33,695 bases of DNA from Lacihabitans soyangensis (GTDB lineage: Bacteria > Bacteroidota > Bacteroidia > Cytophagales > Spirosomataceae), in contig NZ_RJUF01000034.1 in assembly GCF_024343775.1 (NCBI RefSeq), positions 1-33,695 of the forward strand. Direction: 5' to 3'. Position 1 is the first letter of the stretch, and each line of letters starts with the position of its first letter. Shown piece after piece: positions 8,275 to 15,890 of this stretch. Position numbers and translations under genes: made by a program. Under the pieces are notes generated by a model, which saw only the letters and a list, made by a program, of their open reading frames with translations, had not been told where the DNA came from and searched no databases.

Positions 8275-9723
8275 TTATTGCCAGCCGCCACCCAAGGAGC
8301 GGTAAAGGCTTATGATGGCGTTTATTTGGTCTTTCCGCACGTTGGTGAGTTCTATTTGTGACTGTAAGGCATTTTTTTGGGCCGTTACCACCTCCAAATA
8401 CGTGGCCCTACCCGATCGGTACAGCTCGTTGGAAGCTTGTATAGAATTTCTTAATACCTCCACCTCCTCCAGCTTCAGTCCAAACCGCTCCGTTACGTTG
8501 TCTATGGTTTTTAGACTGGTGTTTACCTCCGTGAATGCCGTGAGGACCGTTCGGTCATAGTTGATGTAGGCCATTTTTTGAGAAGCCTTGGAGGCCATAA
8601 GGTCGGCCTCCAGAACCCGTCGGTTGATCCATGGCGACAACAAACTACCAAAAGTATTGGCAGCCAAAGAGCCAGGATTCAATATAACCGATGGCCTAAA
8701 AGCTTGTAAACCAAGGCCAGCGGTAAGGTTGAGATTGGGATAAAAAGCCAATCTGGCCACTTCTAAGTCTGCTTTGCTAATCAATAATTCACGCTCAGCC
8801 ATACGTAAGTCGGGCCTGTTGAGCAACATAGACGACGGAATGCCCGCATTGAACTTCGGCAAGTTGAGCTGATTCAATTCTATGGTAGGTCTGTTAATTT
8901 TTTGAGGGAAACGTCCCACCAAGAGATTAATCTTGTTTTCGAGCAACAGAATTTCCAATTCCACCTCTTTTTTGATGGTTTGTGATGCCAAAAGTTGCCC
9001 TTTGAACAAATCTATGGCCAGCTGATTGGCTTGTCCTGATTGCTTCAAAACCTCCACAATATCTAAGCCCCTCGACTGCAAAGTGATGTTTTCGTCCAGA
9101 AAAACCAACTCATTGTCTTTCACGATGAGCTCATAATACGCCGAAGCGATGTCAGATACCAATTGGGTGGTTACAAAATTTTTGTATTCCTCCGACACGA
9201 GCAATTTCTCGACCGCAGACTTTTTTTGGTTCTTGAGTTTTCCCCAGAGATCTATCTCCCAGCTCGACTGCAGGCCAATCAACAAATCGGGTACAATTGG
9301 CGTGGGTATTCTTTGTCTGTCCGATAAATTGCCAGAAAACTTGGTGTCGTAGTTACCCACTCCATCGATAGTAAAATCACCAAACTTACGCTGGCCTAGG
9401 CTCAGGAGTCCATCCACGGTGGGTTTGTCGAGGCCCGTATTGAGCCTCACCCCTGCTCGGGCCATTTCTACACGTGCCAAGGCATCCTTTAAATCAAAGG
9501 CATTGGTGAGTGCAGTGTCTATGAGGGCTTTAAGACCCGGCTCAGTAAAAAAACTTTTCCCAACGGTCATGGGAGTTCGTTTGGAAGTGTCCGATTCCAC
9601 CAAATATGTGGCAGGCAATGTCAACGATTTGGAAGGCTCTGTGGTAGCTTTGGGCAGTTTGCAAGCCGATGCCGCCAAAAGACACAGTAAGCTAACGACA
9701 ATATATACTTTATTCATTTTCAT
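8275..9723 (-). CDS. Outer membrane efflux factor (TolC/OprM-like lipoprotein)
   Basis: This is the outer membrane channel of a tripartite RND pump. The 482-residue protein begins with a lipoprotein signal ending LLAASAC, so Cys21 would be lipidated. It has the internally duplicated OEP architecture of the NodT/OprM type: long helices rich in Ala, Gln and Leu, and repeated segments such as SWEIDLWGKL (about 155-165) and LLNRPDLRMAERELL (about 300). Length matches the family. The ATG overlaps the stop of the RND gene by four bases, so it is the last gene of the operon and is followed directly by a strong terminator. The substrate cannot be read from sequence. Confidence 0.9.
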   Translation of the reverse strand: MKMNKVYIVVSLLCLLAASACKLPKATTEPSKSLTLPATYLVESDTSKRTPMTVGKSFFTEPGLKALIDTALTNAFDLKDALARVEMARAGVRLNTGLDKPTVDGLLSLGQRKFGDFTIDGVGNYDTKFSGNLSDRQRIPTPIVPDLLIGLQSSWEIDLWGKLKNQKKSAVEKLLVSEEYKNFVTTQLVSDIASAYYELIVKDNELVFLDENITLQSRGLDIVEVLKQSGQANQLAIDLFKGQLLASQTIKKEVELEILLLENKINLLVGRFPQKINRPTIELNQLNLPKFNAGIPSSMLLNRPDLRMAERELLISKADLEVARLAFYPNLNLTAGLGLQAFRPSVILNPGSLAANTFGSLLSPWINRRVLEADLMASKASQKMAYINYDRTVLTAFTEVNTSLKTIDNVTERFGLKLEEVEVLRNSIQASNELYRSGRATYLEVVTAQKNALQSQIELTNVRKDQINAIISLYRSLGGGWQ

Positions 9724-12700
9724 TCGCTTGTTTTGGTTTTTTTGGTGAAACTCTGAAAAATCACATACAAACCGGGAATGACCAAAACTCCGAAGACTGT
9801 ACCGAACAACATACCACCCGCAGCGGCAGTACCGATGGTTTTATTGCCGATGGCACCTGCTCCTGATGCAAACATGAGCGGAATAAGACCTGCTATAAAT
9901 GCAAAAGAGGTCATCAAAATCGGCCGAAAACGTGCCATGGCACCTTCCATAGCAGCCTGCGTGACAGTGAGGCCTTCTTTGCGTTTCAAAACGGCAAATT
10001 CTATGATGAGAATGGCGTTTTTGCCCAAAAGACCAATGAGCATAACCATGGCCACCTGAGCGTAGATGTTGTTCTCTAATCCAAAAAGATAAAGCAAAAA
10101 CAAAGAGCCAAATACACCCACGGGTAAAGAGAACAAAACAGGCAGTGGTAATAAGAAACTTTCGTACTGTGCTGACAATAAAAGATATACAAATACCAAA
10201 CACAATAAGAAGATATAAAACACCTGACTACCCGACAATACCTCCTCACGGGTCATGCCCGACCATTCGAAGGTAAAACCTCTCGGCAAAGTGGTTTTGG
10301 CCAACTCTTCTACCGCCGCAATGGCATCTCCACTCGAATATCCCTCTGCTGGCTCTCCGTTGAGCATGGCCGATATGTACATGTTGTATCTGGTGAGTTG
10401 CTCAGGGCCATAAACCCGCTCAATTCTACTAAATATGCCGTAAGGCACCATTTCTCCATTTTTATTCTTAATTCTCAGTTTTAGTATGTCTTCAGGCAAT
10501 GCCCTGTACCTTGGATCGGCCTGAATCATCACCTTGTACATCTGACCAAATAGTATGAAGTTGGTAGAATAATAACTTCCTATGAGTGACTGCAAGTTAC
10601 TCATGGCGGCATCCACCGAGATTCCCTTTTGTGCAGCCATGGCTTGGTCCACATGAATCATGTATTGCGGGAAGTTGGGATTGAAACTCGAGAAAACATC
10701 CTTAATTTCAGGACGAGCTCTCAGTGCCGCCATAAATTTCTCTGCCACTTGAGCAGTGTTTTGGAGGTTTCCACTACCTGTTTTATCCAAAAGTCGAAGC
10801 TCAAATCCACTTGCGTTACCAAAGCCCGGCACTGCTGGAGGAGGAAAAAATTGTATCTCAGCCCCTTTGATATGATTGGTCTTTTCAGTTAAGGCATCTT
10901 TTACGTCGTCAGCAGTGGCTTTTCGTTCACTCCATGGTTTGAGATTGATGGTGCTCATACCAAAAGAGGCACCCACGCCGTCGGTCATCATACTGAAACC
11001 CGCCAAGCTGGAGATTGATTCTACGGCATCTATTTTTTGGGCAATTTTGTCAATTTCGTTCATGACTGACTCTGTACGCTCCAAGGTAGCCCCAGCTGGG
11101 GTGGTAACGTTGACATAGATAGTGCCTTGGTCTTCGGTAGGAATAAAGCCTGTGGGTAGCACTTTGCCTACTCCCCAACTCCCTAAAACAAAGACCAATA
11201 GAATACCAAAGGTAATCACCCGCCTATTGACGATAACATCTAAAATAGCCTTGTATTTTTCAGAAAGGCGGTCATAACCCTTGTTGAAACTACCAAAAAA
11301 TCTACTCAGCCAATTCTGTTTTTTGGGATGTAAATGATTATTTTTCAATAATATAGCACACAAAGCTGGTGTAAGTGTAAGGGCATTGACACCCGAAATA
11401 ACAATAGAAATAGCCATGGTGATGGAAAACTGTCGGTAAAACACCCCTACCGGTCCACTCAAAAAGGCTACTGGCACAAACACAGCAGACATCACCAAAG
11501 TTATGGCCACAATAGCCCCGCTAATCTCCGACATAGACTCTATAGTGGCTTCACGGGCGTTGAGGTGTTTTTCTTCCATTTTGGCATGAACGGCTTCTAC
11601 AACCACTATGGCGTTATCGACCACAATACCAATGGCCAACACCAAAGCAAACAGTGTGAGTAGATTGATAGAAAAACCAAAAAGCTGCATAAACGCAAAC
11701 GTGCCTATCAATGAAACGGGTACGGCCAAAATAGGAATGATGGTAGATCTGAAATCTTGAAGAAAGAGAAAAACCACCAAAGCCACCAAAATAAAGGCCT
11801 CAATTAAGGTCTTCAAAACCTCAGCGATACTGGCATCAAGAAACCTAGAAACATCATAACTGATGGTGTAGGTCATGCCTGGAGGAAAAGAAGTGCTTTT
11901 CAGAAAATCCAGACGGTCTTTGATGTTTTGGATAACTTCGGATGCATTGGAGCCTGGCCTTTGTTTGAGAACTATCGCCGCAGACGGCTTTCCATTTTCT
12001 TTTGAGAGTACGTCGTAATCGAGAGAGCCAAATTCTATATCTGCCACATCCCTCAGTCTAAGCATTTCACCTGATTCTGTCGCCTTGATGATCAAATTTT
12101 CATATTGGGTTTTATCGGTCATTTTACCCGTATACCTAAGCACATATTGCATGGCTTGAGGTGTTCTTCCTGAGCTTTCGCCAATTTTTCCGGGTGCTGC
12201 TTCTACGTTCTGTTGCCTCAGAGCCGTCACAATGTCCTCAGCAGATATATTGTAAGCATCCATTTGGTTGGGTTTGAGCCATATCCGCATGGCATACTCA
12301 CGCGAACCCATAATATCCACAAATCCCACACCGTCAATCCTTTTTAATTCAGCCAAGACGTTGATATCTGCGAAATTGTAAATGAATTTCTCATCCACAG
12401 TGGGGTCCTCACTGATGAGGTTGATGTACATAAGCATACTGTTCACCTCTTTTTCGGTAGATACACCTGCCTTTATAACTTCCTCTGGGAGTTCGTCTAA
12501 CACGGTGGTTACTCGGTTCTGAACGTTTACGGCGGCCACGTCTGGGTCGGTCCCTACCTCAAAATACACCTGAATGATACTCGTTCCGTCGTTTCCTGAG
12601 ACACTCGTCATGTAGGTCATGCCCGGAACACCATTGATGGCTCTTTCGAGTGGTGTAACTACCGCCTTGGAACAAACTTCGGCGTTGGCTCCTGTGTATT

Positions 12701-12842
12701 TGGTCGTTACGGCAACCGCAGGTGGGGCAATATCGGGGTATTGTGTAATCGGGAGGCTAAACATAGCCAAAAGGCCCAGCAACACAATAAATATGGAAAT
12801 GACCAAAGAAAGAATTGGTCTATTGATAAATTGCGTAAACAT
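9720..12842 (-). CDS. RND efflux transporter, HAE1/AcrB family
   Basis: This is the inner membrane pump of a drug-type efflux system, driven by protons. At 1040 residues it has the AcrB plan: TM1 at about 10-30 (RPILSLV..), a large periplasmic porter loop, TM2-TM6 (about 340-500), a second loop and TM8-TM12. The TM4 proton relay reads GIVVDNAIVV, with D409 kept but the second Asp of AcrB (D408 there) replaced by N410. The TM10 Lys is kept in GLLGKNAILIIEF. This DN variant departs from the AcrB type but I believe it occurs in other HAE1 pumps. The protein sits between its adaptor (2-bp gap) and outer membrane factor (4-bp overlap). Confidence 0.95.
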   Translation of the reverse strand: MFTQFINRPILSLVISIFIVLLGLLAMFSLPITQYPDIAPPAVAVTTKYTGANAEVCSKAVVTPLERAINGVPGMTYMTSVSGNDGTSIIQVYFEVGTDPDVAAVNVQNRVTTVLDELPEEVIKAGVSTEKEVNSMLMYINLISEDPTVDEKFIYNFADINVLAELKRIDGVGFVDIMGSREYAMRIWLKPNQMDAYNISAEDIVTALRQQNVEAAPGKIGESSGRTPQAMQYVLRYTGKMTDKTQYENLIIKATESGEMLRLRDVADIEFGSLDYDVLSKENGKPSAAIVLKQRPGSNASEVIQNIKDRLDFLKSTSFPPGMTYTISYDVSRFLDASIAEVLKTLIEAFILVALVVFLFLQDFRSTIIPILAVPVSLIGTFAFMQLFGFSINLLTLFALVLAIGIVVDNAIVVVEAVHAKMEEKHLNAREATIESMSEISGAIVAITLVMSAVFVPVAFLSGPVGVFYRQFSITMAISIVISGVNALTLTPALCAILLKNNHLHPKKQNWLSRFFGSFNKGYDRLSEKYKAILDVIVNRRVITFGILLVFVLGSWGVGKVLPTGFIPTEDQGTIYVNVTTPAGATLERTESVMNEIDKIAQKIDAVESISSLAGFSMMTDGVGASFGMSTINLKPWSERKATADDVKDALTEKTNHIKGAEIQFFPPPAVPGFGNASGFELRLLDKTGSGNLQNTAQVAEKFMAALRARPEIKDVFSSFNPNFPQYMIHVDQAMAAQKGISVDAAMSNLQSLIGSYYSTNFILFGQMYKVMIQADPRYRALPEDILKLRIKNKNGEMVPYGIFSRIERVYGPEQLTRYNMYISAMLNGEPAEGYSSGDAIAAVEELAKTTLPRGFTFEWSGMTREEVLSGSQVFYIFLLCLVFVYLLLSAQYESFLLPLPVLFSLPVGVFGSLFLLYLFGLENNIYAQVAMVMLIGLLGKNAILIIEFAVLKRKEGLTVTQAAMEGAMARFRPILMTSFAFIAGLIPLMFASGAGAIGNKTIGTAAAGGMLFGTVFGVLVIPGLYVIFQSFTKKTKTSE

Positions 12843-12844
12843 AT

Positions 12845-13972
12845 TTATGGCTGAATTTTGTTAAGTTTATTGTATTCATCCATAAGATTCACGAGTTCGG
12901 GCTTTACAATCATGCCGTCTTTGAGGTTTTGCACACCTTCAAAAATTATCCTGTCTGTCAAAGAAAGACCATTGTTGATGATGAAGAAATGCGGTATCCT
13001 TGCATTGATGCTTACCGCTCTTGTTTTGATTTCGTTTTTGGCATTCAATACAAAAACATAAGTTCGGTCTTGAATCTCAAAAGTAGACTTCTGCGGAATG
13101 ATGGTGGCGTTCTGAAAACGTTTCAGCAGCCTTACCTTACCACTGGCACCATTCTTTATGATCAACTTGGGATTTTTAAATCTTGCACGGAAGGCTATGT
13201 TACCTGTGTTGGGGTCTATCTGCCCCTCGGTGGTTTCTACAATGCCCTTCTCGGTGTGTATGTCGTCATTGGCTAATATCAGCGTAGCTTCGTCGGCGTG
13301 CAGCGAGGCATCGCTTAGGGACTTCATATAGTTGAGATATTCTTTTTCAGATACATCAAAATAAGCAAATACCTGCTCGTTGTTTGAAACCGTTGTCAGC
13401 AGTGTTCCGTCTTCTACGAGTGTCCCGATTTTGTTGGGAATTCTACTGACAATACCCCCAAAAGGAGCTCTTATTTGCGTGTAAGTAGTTTGGATTTGTG
13501 CAGCGGCCTGCTCGGCTTTGGCTTCCTCCAGCTTGGCCTTGATCATCTCTACTTTGTTTTTGGCCAACTCCAATTCTGTGGTAGAAACCACATTTTTCTC
13601 CACCAATCGTTTGACATTTGCGAACTGGAGTTCGGCATCTTTGAGCTCTGTAGAAATACTCTTAAAAACCGCCGTGGCTTTTGCCAAATGCTCCTTCAAC
13701 TCAGGATTGTAAATGGTAAACATCACCTGGTCTTTCTTTACATACTTGCCTTCGTCAACCAGAACCTTGTCGAGGTAGCCCTTAATTCTTGACCTAATCT
13801 CTACGTTCTGAATACCGTTTATTTGTGTCACGTAGTCCACGTTGACATTGGGCGAAACCTGCACAGGGGTAGTTACAGGATAGGTTTCTATTTTTTCGTT
13901 GTTCTGGCTGTTTTCTTTTTTACATGAAAATATAAGTAAGCAACACCCCAGTAAAATTGGAAGTTTGTTCAT
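12845..13972 (-). CDS. RND periplasmic adaptor (membrane fusion) lipoprotein
   Basis: This is the AcrA/MexA-type adaptor linking the pump to the outer membrane channel. I chose the ATG at 13972 (375 residues) over an in-frame TTG nine bases upstream, because it gives a clean lipoprotein signal ending LIFSC (Cys17). The protein then shows a split biotinyl-lipoyl domain (GYLDKVLVDEGKYVKKDQ and later IRAPFGGIVSRIPNKIGTLV), a coiled-coil hairpin between them (ELKDAELQFANVKRLVEKN and following), and the beta-barrel and membrane-proximal domains. It is the first certain gene of the efflux operon. A small exported protein encoded 79 bp upstream on the same strand may be co-transcribed. Confidence 0.93.
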   Translation of the reverse strand: MNKLPILLGCCLLIFSCKKENSQNNEKIETYPVTTPVQVSPNVNVDYVTQINGIQNVEIRSRIKGYLDKVLVDEGKYVKKDQVMFTIYNPELKEHLAKATAVFKSISTELKDAELQFANVKRLVEKNVVSTTELELAKNKVEMIKAKLEEAKAEQAAAQIQTTYTQIRAPFGGIVSRIPNKIGTLVEDGTLLTTVSNNEQVFAYFDVSEKEYLNYMKSLSDASLHADEATLILANDDIHTEKGIVETTEGQIDPNTGNIAFRARFKNPKLIIKNGASGKVRLLKRFQNATIIPQKSTFEIQDRTYVFVLNAKNEIKTRAVSINARIPHFFIINNGLSLTDRIIFEGVQNLKDGMIVKPELVNLMDEYNKLNKIQP

Positions 13973-14051
13973 TTTAGGCAAATTGATTTGGACCTGTCAT
14001 GGAAATACAAGGCCATGCAGGTTGGTTTATGTTAAAATCAGAAAAAAGGAA

Positions 14052-14345
14052 TTAAACCACCGAATCGGGAGGAGGGGAATTTACTTCAATGTAAATAGGA
14101 TGCCAACTAAGGATATGACTAAAAAAATGGTCGGATTCGTTTTCAATAACAGCTGGAGGAAAAGTTATCTTTTTTAATTTGAGGTTATAATCAGTGTCGT
14201 AGTCTGTGGGTTTGGCATCTTCTATGTTTTCTGAGTGGATACTTTGATAGGATTCTGAAACTTCAAGCATGGTATAGAGATTGGTGGCATCCATGCACCA
14301 AATGCTGAAAACGAAAAAGAAAATAAGTTTTAAATTACTTTTCAA
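14052..14345 (-). CDS. Small exported protein ahead of efflux operon (hypothetical)
   Basis: I do not recognise this 97-residue protein. It starts with TTG (no in-frame ATG before the hydrophobic segment; a stop lies 9 bases further upstream) and a hydrophobic run at about residues 5-17 that looks like a signal peptide. The mature part is polar and acidic, ending in a Pro-rich tail (NSPPPDSVV), and includes HFFSHILSWHPIYIEV. It lies 79 bp upstream of the adaptor on the same strand and directly downstream of repeat copy 1, so it may be the first gene of the efflux operon. The non-ATG start and lack of homology keep confidence low. Confidence 0.4.
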   Translation of the reverse strand: MKSNLKLIFFFVFSIWCMDATNLYTMLEVSESYQSIHSENIEDAKPTDYDTDYNLKLKKITFPPAVIENESDHFFSHILSWHPIYIEVNSPPPDSVV

Positions 14346-14376
14346 TGTATTTCAAAAATGTTTAAAAAAGTATAAT

Positions 14377-14710
14377 TGTGATCCAACTAAAATGAATTTT
14401 ATTAAAAAATCTACCCTCAGTGGTCATTTAACTTTGATTTTATTTTCAACTCCCCCCTACTGACTTGCGTCGCCTGGCCGGCGGGGCCTTCATTTTTGCC
14501 AGTCGTGGCACCGTTCGAAAAAAAACGAATCGGAGTGGCGTACCACCAAAAAAAACTGCACGGAAACGTCCGACCGCCTGCAAACTCACACATTCAAAAT
14601 TCGCTTATTCTCCCAGATATAAATATGTTCCATATTGAGAATTTTGACTGTGTTCAAACAGTGCAGGGCGATATAAAGATTTCATTCTTTTTATTTTTTT
14701 CTCGGATGAC
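14377..14710. repeat. Dispersed repeat, copy 1 (about 330 bp)
   Basis: This copy aligns end to end, in the same orientation, with 15523-15814. Shared blocks are TGTGATCC...ACCCTCAGTG, a GC-rich core with GCCGGCGGGGCCTTCA, AAAAAAACTGCA, CTGCAAACTCACACATTC, and a long 3' block starting TTGAGAATTTTGACTGTG and ending GGATGAC. Copy 1 has about 45 extra bases in the middle, including an imperfect hairpin around 14504-14545. It encodes nothing conserved between copies. It lies about 30 bp upstream of the small exported protein. Confidence 0.8.
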
Positions 14711-15017
14711 TACAAAAAAAGTATAGAGAACCCAATTGACAAAAACTTAAATTTAGATGCTCAAAGTGAAAATTGATTACTCTTTTGATTGGTATTAAAC
14801 GGATTTTATTCTCATCAGTAAATCGATTACTTCATTTTGAGAGCCATTTAAAAACCCTAAAACCATTTATTATTTATATTAAAAAATTAGAATTCTATTT
14901 TTCTTTACAAAGTTGCTTCTTCGGTTTGAAAAAATAACAACCGCAATCAGCGTTTTGTTGAGTTCTAATAAAAATCTAATTAGGCTTGGTAAAACATTAG
15001 AGCGTTTTATTTCCGAT
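14711..15017. other. AT-rich gap with no gene seen
   Basis: About 300 bp of AT-rich DNA lies between repeat copy 1 and the terminator of the 121-residue protein gene. Frames are short and lack domain or signal features, and I see no convincing regulatory motif. Confidence 0.5.
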
Positions 15018-15047
15018 AAAAAAAGAGCCAGACAATCTGCCTGGCTC
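15018..15047 (-). terminator. Intrinsic terminator of the 121-residue protein gene
   Basis: On the minus strand GAGCCAG (15047-15041) pairs with CTGGCTC (15031-15025) around a 9-base loop and is followed by seven T residues (15024-15018). It lies 27 bases after the stop codon. Confidence 0.85.
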
Positions 15048-15073
15048 ATCGTTTTAGATAAAATCTACTGTTA

Positions 15074-15439
15074 CTATTTCACTCTCGTGGCTTCCACCTC
15101 AAACATGTCCATCAGTTTGCCTGTGGCATGGTCATCGTCTTTTTTGGTGATAAGCAAGGTAATGTCGTAACCAGAAATAGTAAATGCCATATTGAGCTCA
15201 TCACCTTTTGCTTCGGCCGATGCCATTTCGGTTTCGGTTTGTTCTCCTTTGGCCGTAAAATAGCCTTTCATTTTTCCGTCTTTGATTTCAAAACGCATCG
15301 GTATGGTGGCGTCACCTTCTGGAGTACCTTTTACCAAAACATTCCATTTTCCTTCAAAGAAATTGCTTGAGGTTTGAGCAAAACCTGCGGTTGCCAATCC
15401 GAATATCAAGGCAAATAAAATCATACTTACTTTTTTCAT
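15074..15439 (-). CDS. Small exported beta-rich protein, paralogue of the GSDH fusion's C-terminal domain
   Basis: This 121-residue protein has a clear signal peptide (MKKVSMILFALIFGLATAGFAQ, cut after AQ). The remaining 100 residues form alternating short strands and align along their length with the last 95 or so residues of the large fusion protein encoded just upstream: NFFEGKWNVLVKGTPEGD against DYFVGTWTTTIFGTPNGD, and GKLMDMFEVEATRVK against GKVMGMLEVKGSRVK. I know the pattern from Bacteroidota proteins without an assigned function; a lipocalin-like small barrel is possible. A terminator follows, and a dispersed repeat lies between it and the large gene, so it is probably transcribed alone. 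Confidence 0.75.
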   Translation of the reverse strand: MKKVSMILFALIFGLATAGFAQTSSNFFEGKWNVLVKGTPEGDATIPMRFEIKDGKMKGYFTAKGEQTETEMASAEAKGDELNMAFTISGYDITLLITKKDDDHATGKLMDMFEVEATRVK

Positions 15440-15522
15440 TTGTTAATGCGTCGAGTCGCCACTTTTGTTTATGTTAATTAAATTCCAATCCAAAAAAATC
15501 CAAAATCGTAAATCCTTATTTC

Positions 15523-15814
15523 TGTGATCCGACCAAAGTGAATTTAATAAAAAAAATCGACCCTCAGTGTTCATTTAACCTTTATTTATTCTACTTAAAA
15601 ACTACGCTCCTACTGACTGGCGTCGCCTAGCCGGCGGGGCCTTCATTTTTTTTCAAAAAAAAACGAAGCAAAAAAAACTGCACCCTGCAAACTCACACAT
15701 TCAAAATTCTTACATCCAAACTATAATAAAAATATTCCCTTTTGAGAATTTTGACTGTGTTCAAACAGTGCAGGGCGATATAAAGATTTCATTTTTTTAT
15801 TTTTTTGGGATGAC
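15523..15814. repeat. Dispersed repeat, copy 2 (about 290 bp)
   Basis: This is the second copy of the repeat described at 14377-14710, direct orientation, with the same end blocks (TGTGATCC at the left, GGGATGAC at the right) and a shorter middle. It starts about 80 bp upstream of the 121-residue protein gene. Two copies 1.1 kb apart could recombine and delete that gene. Confidence 0.8.
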
Positions 15815-15821
15815 AGTAATC

Positions 15822-15890
15822 CTAAATCAAAAATCGTAAATCAAAAATCGTAAATCCTCAATCTACAATCGTCAATCTACAATCCTCATT
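15822..15890. repeat. Short degenerate tandem repeats (AAATCGT / AATCTACAATC)
   Basis: Units close to AAAAATCGTAAATC and then CAATCTACAATC repeat several times up to the end of the fusion gene. A single related unit lies at about 15502-15515. Such low-complexity strings are common between Bacteroidota genes; no function is evident. Confidence 0.6.

Noticed and set aside
9841-10203. Minus-strand frame of 120 codons within the RND gene
   Set aside because: It is an alternative frame inside a well-supported transporter gene.
14496-14726. Plus-strand frame of 76 codons inside repeat copy 1
   Set aside because: It spans the repeat and is not kept in copy 2, so it is not a conserved protein.
15822-15890. 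CRISPR-like array
   Set aside because: The units are short, degenerate and lack spacers of constant length; no cas genes are present.
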